The notes under the pieces are model-generated. The model did not search any database. It saw only the letters and a program-made list of their open reading frames with translations, and was not told the origin of the DNA. Made by a program: the position numbers and the translations under genes. A DNA stretch of 63,620 nucleotides. Source: CAYNYM01 sp049366815. GTDB taxonomy: Bacteria > Desulfobacterota > DSM-4660 > Desulfatiglandales > HGW-15. The stretch spans positions 1-63,620 of the forward strand of contig JBMNCO010000214.1 in assembly GCA_049366815.1 (NCBI GenBank). Direction: 5' to 3'. Below, one piece after another: positions 18,246 to 27,123 of this stretch. Numbering within the stretch: the stretch's first letter is position 1; the number at the start of each line of letters is the position of its first letter.

Positions 18246-19331
18246 TTAACGCACTTCGGCCGGACCGGTAATGGATTTAATATGCCATTGTTTTTGTCTC
18301 TCAAGGAGGACATTCTTCCTTTCATTCAGGAATTTGATCCAGCCTCTGACTTCCGATTCAGCAAAGCCCTTGCCCACCATTTCCTTTACATATTCCTCGA
18401 AAACGGGCTGAACGGCTTCGACCCACCTGTCAAATTCTTCTTGTGAAAGTTCTATGATTTCCGCGCCTTGACTCCTGCCGAATTCTATGCCCGGAAAATC
18501 ATTGTAGTTCCACATCAGGGCGAATTTTTCCCGGTACTCTCCGGCCAGCTTGTCTAAGATGGACCGAATATCCGGGGGCAGTTTTTCGTAGCTCCTCTTG
18601 TTCATGGCCACATACATGGGGTAGCTGGGTCCGATGTTCCAGGATACGGTTACGGCGCTTACGACCTCGCCGAATCTGAAGGTCCTTACACCCTCAGCCG
18701 CGACAAAGACGCCCTGAATGACACCCTTTGCAACGGCGTCATAGGACTCCATAATAGGAGTCGGGGCGGGTGTGCCTCCAAGGGCCGAGATGACGGCCGC
18801 CATACGTCCTGGCGCCCTGATGGTCTGTCCCTTGAAATCTTCCATTTTCCGGATGGGGTTTTTCATCGCAAGGGTGCTGGGACCGTTGGCATGGAACCAG
18901 AGGGGGACGACACTGTCCCACTCTTTTGGTTTAAATTTTTCGTAAAAATCGTTCATGATGATGCAGGCGACCCAGGCGGTGGGGTACCCATGGGGCAATT
19001 CACAGACCTCGGTCACAGGAAAGCGCCCTGCGGTGTAGGAAACGTGACTCAGACCGATGTCGGTAATGCCCATCTCAATACCCTTGATCATGGCGGGTGC
19101 CTTGAGTAGCGAACCACCGGGAAAATACTGGAACTTCACTCTCCCGTTTGTCCGTTCTTCGAAATCCGCAATGAAATCTTCACTGAGTTTGGATTGGCTG
19201 GATTGGGGAGGGAAATAGTTCGCAAATTTCAATTTGATGACATCCGCTGCCGCTGAAGCGCCACTGAGCGGAAGGAAGGTCACCATGAGACAAATGACTC
19301 CAAACATCAAACAACATTTTTTCAGTTTCAT
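18246..19331 (-). CDS. dctP: TRAP transporter substrate-binding protein (DctP type)
   Basis: A 361-residue periplasmic binding protein. A signal peptide is visible (KLKKCC then a hydrophobic core ending ASAAAD, residues 1-29). The mature part fits the DctP family: KLKFANYFPPQSSQSK at the start, the GxxxRAPGRM segment (TIRAPGRMAAVISALGGTP) that holds the substrate carboxylate arginine, and a long C-terminal helix. It binds the substrate and hands it to DctQM encoded downstream. An IclR regulator gene lies 175 bp upstream in the same direction. Confidence 0.92.
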   Translation of the reverse strand: MKLKKCCLMFGVICLMVTFLPLSGASAAADVIKLKFANYFPPQSSQSKLSEDFIADFEERTNGRVKFQYFPGGSLLKAPAMIKGIEMGITDIGLSHVSYTAGRFPVTEVCELPHGYPTAWVACIIMNDFYEKFKPKEWDSVVPLWFHANGPSTLAMKNPIRKMEDFKGQTIRAPGRMAAVISALGGTPAPTPIMESYDAVAKGVIQGVFVAAEGVRTFRFGEVVSAVTVSWNIGPSYPMYVAMNKRSYEKLPPDIRSILDKLAGEYREKFALMWNYNDFPGIEFGRSQGAEIIELSQEEFDRWVEAVQPVFEEYVKEMVGKGFAESEVRGWIKFLNERKNVLLERQKQWHIKSITGPAEVR

Positions 19332-19506
19332 CTATTGTCCTCCTAATTTTGTTTTGTTTTTTTGCGGTGGACCATTTTCCCATGGCCCACATCTTCACCT
19401 CACCCTGTTCAACGCCGGCTTTCCGTGATGCCGCTGGCGGCTTTTCCGTTGAGGAGGCCGTCCTTTTCCAGCGAATCGTCCGCAAAGAATTCCAGCGCAA
19501 TGCTAT

Positions 19507-20331
19507 TTACACAGAGAATTGAATCTCTATCTTTTTGGCAATCTCCTTCAATAGTCTCGAATAGGAAGGAATCGCTTTGTCGTTTATCTGGCTTTTCAGG
19601 CCAACCGTCCAGATGGCCATCTGCAGATAGCTCCCAACAAGTTTCAACGGAACGGCCAAGGCCCTGAGGCCTTCGAAATATTCCCCTTTATCAACCACGA
19701 TACCGGTCTTTCTCACCTTTCTGACCTGTTCGCGATATCTCGTCTTATCGACACAAGTAATCCGGGTAAATCTCTCAAGTTCATGTCTAGAGAGGAACTC
19801 ATCGATTTTATCATCCGTTTGGAGGGAGAGGATGGCCTTTCCATGTGCCCCGATAAGAAGGGGGTGGCTGATGCCTATTTGTGATGAAATATTAAAGTCA
19901 TAGGGCGATTCGGCCTTGTCCACGATGACGACCCTATCACCTGATCGCATACCGAGAAAGGCCGAGAGATGGGTGTTCTGGCTGATCTCATCCAGATACG
20001 GGTGAATAATCTGGATGATTTTAGAGCCGGCTTCCGCCGCCTTCCCAAGCACATAGAGCTTTGGTCCAAAACGGTACTTTTTATCCCCATATTCAAGCAC
20101 CCCAAGATCCGCAAGGGTGTAAATGATGTTAAAGACAGTGCTCTTACTGAGGCTCAGCTCACTGGATATCTCGGTTATGCCCAAGGGTTTCTTTTCCCTT
20201 GCCATAAGCCGCAATATGTTGAAACATTTGTCTAGAGCCGGGACTCTTTTGAAATCCGATTTCATATTTTTATCCGCAACCGCACTGTTTCCCAGGGGAA
20301 ACGTCGGTTCAAGGATAAAACACATTTTCAT
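19507..20331 (-). CDS. IclR-family transcriptional regulator
   Basis: A 274-residue regulator: an N-terminal winged helix (ALDKCFNILRLMAREKKPLGITEISSEL through STVFNIIYTLADLGVLEY) and a C-terminal IclR effector domain (SGDRVVIVDKAESPYDFNISSQIG, then AHGKAILS). The family controls catabolic and uptake genes in response to a small acid. Being just upstream of dctP, it most likely regulates the TRAP transporter. The first ATG gives a 22-residue extension with no similarity; the ATG at 20265 (MKSDFKRV) is an equally possible start, and neither has a strong ribosome-binding site. Confidence 0.88.
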   Translation of the reverse strand: MKMCFILEPTFPLGNSAVADKNMKSDFKRVPALDKCFNILRLMAREKKPLGITEISSELSLSKSTVFNIIYTLADLGVLEYGDKKYRFGPKLYVLGKAAEAGSKIIQIIHPYLDEISQNTHLSAFLGMRSGDRVVIVDKAESPYDFNISSQIGISHPLLIGAHGKAILSLQTDDKIDEFLSRHELERFTRITCVDKTRYREQVRKVRKTGIVVDKGEYFEGLRALAVPLKLVGSYLQMAIWTVGLKSQINDKAIPSYSRLLKEIAKKIEIQFSV

Positions 20332-20443
20332 GCGGATATCAACAAAAAATGGTCAAGCATCCGTCAAAATACCCTTATTTTTTGCCTGTATATTGAAATG
20401 ATAGCCCTGCAGTTATGCTTTAGATATACGACTGCGCAGAGTC

Positions 20444-21064
20444 CTATCCTTCGACCAGCACTTTCTGTCCCGGAACAATAGGCCTGTTTTTCGCAAAATC
20501 TTTATTGAGCCTGAGAAGATCATCAATCGTTAACCCATACCTCTTTGCAATCCCGTAAAGGGTATCTCCTTGGCGGACGGTGTGGTATCGTTTGGAGGGC
20601 GCAGAAGAATCCGAAACGCCGGGTGCCTGCCCTGAAGGACCTGCCTTTTTGGCGAGGCGCTCATATTTACTGGTGGTATCGCTGACCTCTCCTTTGAGAT
20701 TCTTAATCGCTTCTTCTATCCTCACCAAGGATTGACGGGCATCTTTATTCTCCTTGTCGAGGCGATCCATCCTGTCAGTAAGCCCTTCCATGCGTCCCAG
20801 CCTCTCATCGAGCTGAGAGATGCGGGACTGCAAGCCGTCCAGGTCTTCAGGTGAGGGGCCTTTGTCGCCTCTGAAAAAGAGGACAAGGATGAGAATGAAG
20901 ACCAGAAGCGCCCCTAACGCGATGAGTACGGCCCCCCCCCTGTGGCCCGAGAGCTTGGACGGCGTTCTGTTTCTCTGATTGCCTGTCTTGGGCCTTCTTT
21001 TTCGAAGGTCATCGGTAATATCATCCATGAGCTCCAATATTTCCTGTTCGCGTTCCTGGATCAT
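20444..21064 (-). CDS. Membrane-anchored LysM protein
   Basis: A 206-residue protein with a cytoplasmic basic N-terminus (about 1-45), one membrane segment (AVLIALGALLVFILILVLFF, about 46-66), a coiled coil (about 75-125, heptads in the LQSRISQLDERLGRMEGLTDRMDRL region) and a C-terminal LysM domain (YHTVRQGDTLYGIAKRYGLT, about 158-205). LysM binds peptidoglycan, so the protein probably links inner membrane and cell wall. It is a single gene; downstream partners are not obvious. Confidence 0.85.
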   Translation of the reverse strand: MIQEREQEILELMDDITDDLRKRRPKTGNQRNRTPSKLSGHRGGAVLIALGALLVFILILVLFFRGDKGPSPEDLDGLQSRISQLDERLGRMEGLTDRMDRLDKENKDARQSLVRIEEAIKNLKGEVSDTTSKYERLAKKAGPSGQAPGVSDSSAPSKRYHTVRQGDTLYGIAKRYGLTIDDLLRLNKDFAKNRPIVPGQKVLVEG

Positions 21065-21092
21065 TCTGTTCTCCTATTATGCCGGATTTCCC

Positions 21093-21130
21093 CTTTAAAA
21101 ATGGACAGGGCCTGAGCAGCCCTGTCCGGC
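21093..21130 (-). terminator. Intrinsic terminator
   Basis: On the minus strand the stem GGACAGGGC / GCCCTGTCC (21103-21127) with a 7-nt loop is followed by ATTTTTAAA. It stands 13 bp after the stop of the small Cys-rich gene at 21140 and fits an intrinsic terminator for the sulfur-uptake operon. Confidence 0.75.
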
Positions 21131-21139
21131 GTTCTCATA

Positions 21140-21322
21140 TTATTCCTTTTTTACCAATTCCTCACCGCAACAGGAAAAGGTGCAGGGGGCTGCGGATGGA
21201 TGGCAGCCGCAATCCTCGGCAGGCTTTCCCACATCCCTGCACTCCTTGATAACCTGCAACTCGATTCCACAGTCCTTACATGTGTAAATCTCCCCCTTTT
21301 TCATATCATGGCAACTTGGCAT
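21140..21322 (-). CDS. Small cysteine-rich protein
   Basis: A 60-residue protein with eight cysteines: a desulforedoxin-like opening (YTCKDCGIELQVIKEC), then DCGCH, a lone Cys and SCC. The pattern resembles the N-terminal metal site of superoxide reductases but with extra cysteines, so it may bind iron or zinc. It is the last gene of the rhodanese/YeeE run and ends at a terminator, which suggests a role in sulfur or metal handling; this is inference. Confidence 0.7.
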   Translation of the reverse strand: MPSCHDMKKGEIYTCKDCGIELQVIKECRDVGKPAEDCGCHPSAAPCTFSCCGEELVKKE

Positions 21323-21367
21323 AGCAAAAGACCTCCTTTCACAATGTTGGGTTAAAAAGAAAATCCT

Positions 21368-22510
21368 CTACTTCTCCGATGCTACAAAAAAGTCGCGGCG
21401 GGCCTGGAAGGCATCCAGGGCCTGCTGAGACGTCTCTTGATCCGCTGCCCCCCTCAGAGAGGGCGGCGTCAGGCATTCCCTCCAGAACCCCAGTAGGCCG
21501 CCGGTCAGGACCTTGAGATTGGTCCACCCCCGGCGGCGCAATTCGATCCAGGCCTGGGCGGCATGGGTGGTGCCGTTGGAATAAAGGACAACGACCCCGT
21601 CACGGGGTAGTTTTTCCTCCGGCTCCAGGACCAGGGTATCGAGAGGAATGCTGATCGCACCCCTGAGATGAAAGGCATCATAGTCCTCCCGGGGCCTGAT
21701 GTCCACCACTACAAGACCGGGTTCGGCCTTCATGATCTGATCCGCCAATTCCGTGGGATCGATATAATCCCGGGCCTGGAGGACCTGTGTGTGATATTCA
21801 TGTCGGGCCAAAGGCGCGGCCGGCAACGGCGGACGTTTCGGCAGGATAAAAAGTCCTCCAGCAAAGAGGAGCAGGATCGCTGCGGCCGCCCCATGGCGTT
21901 TCCATGAGCGTGCACTGAGGGCAGTCGATTTTCCGCGCCTCTTTTCCAGCAGAGAAACGAGCACAAAGATTATCAGGGCGATCAGGCAGGCCGTCAGAAC
22001 GACCGCTTCTTGTGAAAATTCCATGGTACTATAGAGAAACAGGGTGCCGCTGTGCAGACCCTCATAGAGGGGCCGGATGAGGGGAAAGACCTCATTAAAA
22101 AGGATAGAACCCAGAATCACGCCGATGAGAAACACCAGGGCATCCAGCTTGGCGCTGGCCAGTCCCACGAAGGCCGTTCCAGGGCACCATCCGCCCATGA
22201 CAAAGCCTGCCCCAAAGATCAGGCCTCCGACAATCTGGGCCATCCAATAGGTGTCTAACACATAAACCTGGGCCTCTGAGAGCCATCCAAGGGCGACCAG
22301 ATAATGATATCCCACCAGGGTGACGACGATTGTGGTGAGCAGGACCTTGAGGACGGCCATGTCCCTGAAATAGAAGACTCCGGCAAGGCGCCTGCTGCTG
22401 CCGAAACCGGCCTGTTCAAGGAAAAGGCCGGAGAGAATGCCGATCAGACAGGCGACCATGAAACCGGCGCCGCTTTGAAGGAGGCCCAGGGAATAGAGGG
22501 TACTGTTCAT
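21368..22510 (-). CDS. YeeE/YedE-family permease fused to a rhodanese-like domain
   Basis: A 380-residue protein. Residues about 1-190 hold the second half of a YeeE/YedE (TsuA-type thiosulfate) transporter with several membrane segments and the conserved GGWCPGTAFVG Cys motif. A further membrane segment at about 215-235 leads to a C-terminal rhodanese domain (VVVDIRPREDYDAFHLRGAISIP). The active-site loop reads YSNGTTHA, so the catalytic Cys is Ser and sulfurtransferase activity is unlikely. The start is the ATG at 22510: AGGAGGG lies 7 nt upstream and the codon overlaps the stop of the preceding gene (ATGA). An earlier frame extension is not part of the gene. Confidence 0.85.
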   Translation of the reverse strand: MNSTLYSLGLLQSGAGFMVACLIGILSGLFLEQAGFGSSRRLAGVFYFRDMAVLKVLLTTIVVTLVGYHYLVALGWLSEAQVYVLDTYWMAQIVGGLIFGAGFVMGGWCPGTAFVGLASAKLDALVFLIGVILGSILFNEVFPLIRPLYEGLHSGTLFLYSTMEFSQEAVVLTACLIALIIFVLVSLLEKRRGKSTALSARSWKRHGAAAAILLLFAGGLFILPKRPPLPAAPLARHEYHTQVLQARDYIDPTELADQIMKAEPGLVVVDIRPREDYDAFHLRGAISIPLDTLVLEPEEKLPRDGVVVLYSNGTTHAAQAWIELRRRGWTNLKVLTGGLLGFWRECLTPPSLRGAADQETSQQALDAFQARRDFFVASEK

Positions 22511-23151
22511 ATCCATTCCCTCCTGAGAAAATAGGCCGCTGCGTAGCCGCCAATAAAGATGCAGGCCAGAAAGACAGCACTGCCCGTGAAGAGCAGGGCC
22601 GTGCCGGTGAGTCCCTGGGTGGCACTGCAGCCCCGTGCAAGCCGGCTTGCAAAGCCAACAAGAGCGCCGCCTGCGAGGGCAAACCATAACCGGCCCCGGG
22701 GCGATATTTGAGGCCCCCGTTCTACCATGGGCTGGATGCGCCCGGAGCCGAGGGCGGAGAGAAGTCCTCCCACAAAAACGCCTACAACCATGAAGACCAG
22801 GTGATAGTGAAGGACATGCGGCCCCCCTTGATGGAACCAGTCGCCGAAGTAGGCTGACCCTTCCACATGACGGGGAAAGAGGCCGTGCCAGACCCAGGCC
22901 GCAAAACGCGCAACACCGCCGGATGCCCCGAGACCCGTGCCAAGGAACCAGTAGGCCAGAAGCAGAGTGATCCCCAAGCCGACCCCGGCAAAATAGGGAG
23001 ACCAGGTTGGGCCCCGCACCTCCAGATATCTCAGGGAAGCTTGAAGATCCGTTGTTCCGCCGTCGGCCCGGCCTTCTTCCTCTTGGAATGGTTCTTCCAC
23101 CGGGCCCCTGGAGCTCTCAACCGTTTCATCCGTTGTCACTTCCTCTACCAT
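22507..23151 (-). CDS. YeeE/YedE-family permease, first half
   Basis: A 214-residue membrane protein with an acidic cytoplasmic N-terminus (1-45) and five or so membrane segments. The motif SRLARGCSATQGLTG carries the conserved Cys of YeeE/TsuA proteins, which import thiosulfate or related sulfur compounds. Full-length family members have two such halves; here the second is made by the next, translationally coupled gene, so the two products probably assemble into one channel. A rhodanese-type protein gene lies 53 bp upstream. Confidence 0.85.
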   Translation of the reverse strand: MVEEVTTDETVESSRGPVEEPFQEEEGRADGGTTDLQASLRYLEVRGPTWSPYFAGVGLGITLLLAYWFLGTGLGASGGVARFAAWVWHGLFPRHVEGSAYFGDWFHQGGPHVLHYHLVFMVVGVFVGGLLSALGSGRIQPMVERGPQISPRGRLWFALAGGALVGFASRLARGCSATQGLTGTALLFTGSAVFLACIFIGGYAAAYFLRREWI

Positions 23152-23204
23152 GTTTGTTCTCCTTTCCGTACAAAAAGGGTGCCCCTGTCAAGGGCGGCTT
23201 CTCA

Positions 23205-23873
23205 CTATTCTGCACTCCCTTCCCGCAGGTGGGAGGCAGGATCCGTCGGGGTCTGTCCGGGAACCGGAGACCCTGTTTCAGGTCGTTTTCCAGGCGCCAC
23301 GGCGGTCGAAGGAAGGCTGGAGGGTGAGGTTTCACTCAGAATCCCTTTCGGCCGCAGGATTTCATCATAGTATCTGATCACACCTCCCCTCAGGAACCGG
23401 ATGGGTCTTTGGGTCCTTTGCGCCAGTGCCCCTGCAACGGCCGCGGAAATAGTGCCGTCCCTGCAGACGATGACCAGGGGTCGGTTGTTCGTCATGAAGG
23501 CGGTATCGGCCATGAGTTCCTGGATCTGAATATTCACGGCACCGGGTATATGGTATTCATCAAATTGCCAGGCAGGTCGGATATCCACCACGTCCAGACC
23601 TCCGGGAAGACCCGTCATATTCCCGGCCAGATCTTCGGGGCTTATGGCTTCGGGGAGGACAATGTGCGGACCGGGGGCGGGGCCTGTCCGGGCCGGGGCC
23701 GCACCGAAAATGGAAGGTCCTTCATCCATGCCGGGCGGGGTTTCCTGCTCCTCCGACTGGAGATCGGCCGCCTCGGCATTCCCTTTGATTTCGGCGCCAC
23801 AGTCATAGCTGCAGATACCCGCTACAAGAGCGAACAAAAAAGGCAAAAACCATAATCGAATGCATAGCTTCAT
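23205..23873 (-). CDS. Exported rhodanese-like protein
   Basis: A 222-residue protein with a signal peptide (about 1-27) and a central rhodanese domain (VVDIRPAWQFDEYHIPGAVNI). The loop IVCRDGTISAAV keeps the catalytic Cys, unlike the domain fused to the downstream YeeE protein. The C-terminus (about 185-222) is proline- and glycine-rich. It would act outside the inner membrane on thiosulfate, persulfide or polysulfide and pass sulfur to the coupled YeeE halves. It is the first gene of that operon. Confidence 0.82.
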   Translation of the reverse strand: MKLCIRLWFLPFLFALVAGICSYDCGAEIKGNAEAADLQSEEQETPPGMDEGPSIFGAAPARTGPAPGPHIVLPEAISPEDLAGNMTGLPGGLDVVDIRPAWQFDEYHIPGAVNIQIQELMADTAFMTNNRPLVIVCRDGTISAAVAGALAQRTQRPIRFLRGGVIRYYDEILRPKGILSETSPSSLPSTAVAPGKRPETGSPVPGQTPTDPASHLREGSAE

Positions 23874-23904
23874 TCATCTTCTCCTTAGAATCGGCCTATC
23901 GAAG

Positions 23905-23979
23905 AAGGGGCCGGCATGTTTCCTCTGCTGTGTTCCGTGCGTCATGCTTGCCGATCGTCGCTTCGGGAACCGGCCCCTT
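23905..23979 (-). ncRNA. Candidate structured leader RNA of the sulfur-uptake operon
   Basis: Read on the minus strand, 10-bp arms AAGGGGCCGG and CCGGCCCCTT close a ~55-nt region that can form two more stems (CCGA/TCGG and GCATG/CATGC), giving a possible three-way junction just 32 bp upstream of the rhodanese gene. No T-run follows, so it is not a simple terminator. It matches no riboswitch consensus that I know. Confidence 0.35.
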
Positions 23980-24059
23980 TCATCTTTCCTGATTGTCATT
24001 AAAAAGATGAATTTGGACAAGAAAAATCTGCTGAGATTCGACCTTCCTCTCATCCCGCT

Positions 24060-24836
24060 TCAGTCTCTTAATTTACAGAGGAATCTGTCCAGAGACCGAT
24101 TGACGGCCCCCGGCTTTTCGACCATCACCATATGCCCTGCGCCTGGAATGATCTCGATTTGTGATGACGGCAGTTTTGCGTGAAGATATTCGGAATACCT
24201 CACGGGAGTCAGCTTGTCCCTCGCCCCGCAAAGGATGAGGACGGGGACCCGGATATCCTGGAGATCTTCCCGGTTGTCGAATCGATCGCAGGCCTTGAAG
24301 TCACTGTAAATGATTACAGCGGGGCACTTAAGCATGTTCCGAATGACGGGTGCCTTGACATCCTCCGGGGTGTCGGGATGGAAGGCCGCCAGATCTATGG
24401 TTGCGAAAAAGGTCTCGGGCCTCTTTGTAAGCATTTCGAAGATCTCGGGCATGACCTTCAACTTGGCTCCGGTCCCCACCAGGACGACACCCTTGAGGCA
24501 AGGGGGGGGCTTTCCCGCCAATTCTTGCACAATGGCTCCCCCCATGGAGTGGCCGACAAGGATCAAGGGCGTATCCGGCAGCGCCCTTTCGATGGTTTTT
24601 CGTACCCATCGCGCATAGGCGGGAATGGTCTCTTCGCCGAGGGGCGTCGAGCCTCCGTGCCCTGGAAGATCGATTCGATAGGCCAGGTGTGTTCCCCTGA
24701 AATAGGCGGCCTGATGATCCCATATGCCTCCATCTCCACCGGCGCCGTGGATAAAGAGGAGGGCCGGGGACCTTTCCGTACCGACCGCTTCCGGTTCAAG
24801 GACACGAATTTCGAGACTGTCAATATGGACGATCAT
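24060..24836 (-). CDS. Alpha/beta hydrolase
   Basis: A 258-residue alpha/beta-hydrolase-fold enzyme. The oxyanion region LLFIHGAGGDGG and the nucleophile elbow VGHSMGGA (Ser about residue 96) are clear; the acid lies in ILCGARDKLTP and the His in GAGHMVMVEKP. No signal peptide is present. The substrate is unknown. It is read 3 bp after the FAD oxidoreductase gene and so belongs to the end of the pentose-phosphate operon. Confidence 0.88.
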   Translation of the reverse strand: MIVHIDSLEIRVLEPEAVGTERSPALLFIHGAGGDGGIWDHQAAYFRGTHLAYRIDLPGHGGSTPLGEETIPAYARWVRKTIERALPDTPLILVGHSMGGAIVQELAGKPPPCLKGVVLVGTGAKLKVMPEIFEMLTKRPETFFATIDLAAFHPDTPEDVKAPVIRNMLKCPAVIIYSDFKACDRFDNREDLQDIRVPVLILCGARDKLTPVRYSEYLHAKLPSSQIEIIPGAGHMVMVEKPGAVNRSLDRFLCKLRD

Positions 24837-24839
24837 GAT

Positions 24840-26015
24840 TTAATCCGTCAGTATGCGATCCTTCATCTCCGAGACGTCCCGCCTTTCGGCCATCATCTTG
24901 GTGACCTTGTTGAAGCCCGTTGTGTCCCCGAGCATGATACACCCGACGATTCGATTGTCATCGACGACGATTTTCTTGTAAACGCCATCGTCCTGCAGGA
25001 CCCGCGATTCCATTTCGTTGTCCGCATCGATGTCTCCGGCAGATGCCAGGTCAATACCCACGACCTTGAGGGTGTTGGCCATGGTCGTCCCCCCGTAGAC
25101 GGCGTCGCCTCCGGCCATGGCGATCCCCGCCACTTTACCCTGTTCCATGGCAGCCGGCCAGATCCCATAAGGAATCCCCCGGAATTCGGCCACATCCCCG
25201 GCGGCATAGATGTCCGGCCTGCTGGTTTGAAGGTGCTCGTTGACCTTGATCCCCTTGTCCTTTTCAAGGCCCAGGGCCTCGGCCAGTTCCAGGTTGGGGC
25301 GCACACCCGCAGAGATGATGACCATCTTCGCAGGCAGGGCCTCGCCGCCCTCAAGACGCACCTTCTCTACGTGGTCTTCACCCGTAATCTCCTCGGTCTT
25401 GGCCCCGAGCCGAAAGGAAAACCCCATGCCTTCCATGATGGTTTGGAGCCGCCGGGCCCCGTCCAGGTCCAACTGCCTGGGGAGCAGGCGGGGAAAGAAC
25501 TCCACGACCGTGACCTTCTTGCCGAGCTTCCGCAGGGCGTTGCCGGCTTCGAGACCGAGCAGACCGCCCCCGATGAGGACAACGTCTTGCAATTCCTTTG
25601 CCCAGGCTGCAATATCCCGTGCATCCTGCAGAGAGCGCAGGGCAAAGACCCCTTTCCTGTCCGAGCCCTTGATGGGCGGAACAAAGGAGTGACTGCCCGC
25701 GGCCAACAGAAGGGCATCGTAGGGGTGTTCCTTCACCTCTTTTGTGACGATCACTTTCTTATCGGGGTCTGCACCCGTCACCCGGGTGTTCAAGGTCAGG
25801 TCAATGTGATTGTCCCTGTACCACTGTTCTTTTTTGGCGATCAGGCCCTCCTCGGTGATATCACCGGAGATGAACTCGTTCAGCCTGATCCTGTAATAAA
25901 AGGGGACGGCCTCTTCAGTAAGGATGGCTATCTGCCCTTCCTTGTCTATCTTGCGGATGTGTTCCGCGGCCGTTGTTCCTGCGACACCGTTTCCGACAAT
26001 GAGATACTTCTTCAT
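24840..26015 (-). CDS. NAD(P)/FAD-dependent oxidoreductase (rubredoxin reductase / NirB-N type)
   Basis: A 391-residue flavoprotein with an N-terminal FAD-binding motif (VGNGVAGTTAAEHI), a central NAD(P)H-binding motif (VLIGGGLLGLEAGNAL) and the second FAD motif (DIYAAGDVAEF). It resembles rubredoxin reductases and the N-terminal half of assimilatory nitrite reductase. No redox-active CxxC pair is present. Given the many rubredoxins in the window it could be an NAD(P)H:rubredoxin oxidoreductase fed by NADPH from the neighbouring pentose-phosphate enzymes, but this is inference. Confidence 0.85.
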   Translation of the reverse strand: MKKYLIVGNGVAGTTAAEHIRKIDKEGQIAILTEEAVPFYYRIRLNEFISGDITEEGLIAKKEQWYRDNHIDLTLNTRVTGADPDKKVIVTKEVKEHPYDALLLAAGSHSFVPPIKGSDRKGVFALRSLQDARDIAAWAKELQDVVLIGGGLLGLEAGNALRKLGKKVTVVEFFPRLLPRQLDLDGARRLQTIMEGMGFSFRLGAKTEEITGEDHVEKVRLEGGEALPAKMVIISAGVRPNLELAEALGLEKDKGIKVNEHLQTSRPDIYAAGDVAEFRGIPYGIWPAAMEQGKVAGIAMAGGDAVYGGTTMANTLKVVGIDLASAGDIDADNEMESRVLQDDGVYKKIVVDDNRIVGCIMLGDTTGFNKVTKMMAERRDVSEMKDRILTD

Positions 26016-26094
26016 GATGCCCCTCCTTGATTGGTCTGGTTTTGGATCATCTCAGTCCCTTTTGCGGTACCCTGCTGTTCTGCCTTTCCTGATG

Positions 26095-27105
26095 TCATTC
26101 TGAAACCATGTCCAGGGCACATCGGGCCGCTCCCAGAAGCGCCGCCTTATCGTTGAGGATAACACGAACAGGGATCCGTTTCATGAGGCCGCTGAACCGG
26201 CCTTTGTTTATGAAGGCCTCCAGGAAGGCGTCTTCCTTCAAGACATCAAGAATCTTGGGGGGGATGCCGCCGCCCAGATACACGCCCCCTAGGGTCATGC
26301 CCTTGAGGGCCAGGTTCCCGGCCTCTCTCCCCAGGATGGATGTAAACAATCTCAGGACCTCCCGGCACAGGGGATTTTGGCTGCGCAGTCCCTCTTCGGA
26401 TATGACCCTGGCCGGATCCTCGGTTCCGAGACGTCTGGAAAGCCGCGGGGGTTCCTCGAAACGGCCCGAATCCCTGAGCCAGGAGTAGATATTGAGCAGA
26501 CCCGGACCCGAAAGAAGGCGCTCCATGCTGACATGGCCGTAACGCTCATTGAGATATTCCCACAACAGGACTTCATTTTTCGTTGCAGGCGAAAAGTCCG
26601 TGTGCCCCCCTTCGGAAGGAATCGGTATGTAAGCCCTGCCGTCGAAGACGAGGAGGGCTTCCCCAAGGCCCGTTCCAGGGGCAACGAGGCCGAGATTGCC
26701 GTTTGTTGCCCCACGGGCCCTGTTCAAGGTAACCCGTTCCCTTGGGGCGAGAAGTTGAAGGGCCAGGGCGGTGGCGGTCAGGTCATTGATCAAACGGACA
26801 CGGGACCATTGGAAGCGCCTTTTCAACCGGGCCTCCGAGACGCTCCAGGGCAGGTTGGTGATCCTGCTCTTTCCCCTGATCACGGGGCCGGCGACCCCGA
26901 AACAGGCGGCCTTCACAGGGGCGGGATGGGCCTGGAGAAAGCGTTCCACAATGCCTTCGAGATTCGGAGATTCTTGACTGGCAAAGGTCTTCAGTTCCAT
27001 CAGCCGTGGACGCCCCCGGCCCTCCACATAGAGTCCCAAATGGATCTTGGTCCCACCGACGTCTCCCCCCAGGACCGTCACGCGCTCTCTTGTGTGCCTT
27101 GGCAT
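26095..27105 (-). CDS. glk: Glucokinase (ROK-unrelated Glk family)
   Basis: A 336-residue sugar kinase of the bacterial Glk family: phosphate loop GGDVGGTKIHLGL near the N-terminus, LINDLTATALAL, APGTGLGEALL and the EGGHTDFSP substrate segment, plus GGVYLGGGIPPKIL near the C-terminus. It phosphorylates glucose to glucose-6-phosphate, the substrate of the zwf product encoded in the same operon. It starts 18 bp after the tal-pgi gene. Confidence 0.92.
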   Translation of the reverse strand: MPRHTRERVTVLGGDVGGTKIHLGLYVEGRGRPRLMELKTFASQESPNLEGIVERFLQAHPAPVKAACFGVAGPVIRGKSRITNLPWSVSEARLKRRFQWSRVRLINDLTATALALQLLAPRERVTLNRARGATNGNLGLVAPGTGLGEALLVFDGRAYIPIPSEGGHTDFSPATKNEVLLWEYLNERYGHVSMERLLSGPGLLNIYSWLRDSGRFEEPPRLSRRLGTEDPARVISEEGLRSQNPLCREVLRLFTSILGREAGNLALKGMTLGGVYLGGGIPPKILDVLKEDAFLEAFINKGRFSGLMKRIPVRVILNDKAALLGAARCALDMVSE

Positions 27106-27123
27106 GGTCGTTCCCTGTCCGCC

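Noticed and set aside
24180..26030. 616-residue open frame on the plus strand
   Set aside because: It lies fully opposite the FAD oxidoreductase and hydrolase genes, which have clear motifs; its own translation has no family features and is typical of antisense shadows in GC-rich DNA.
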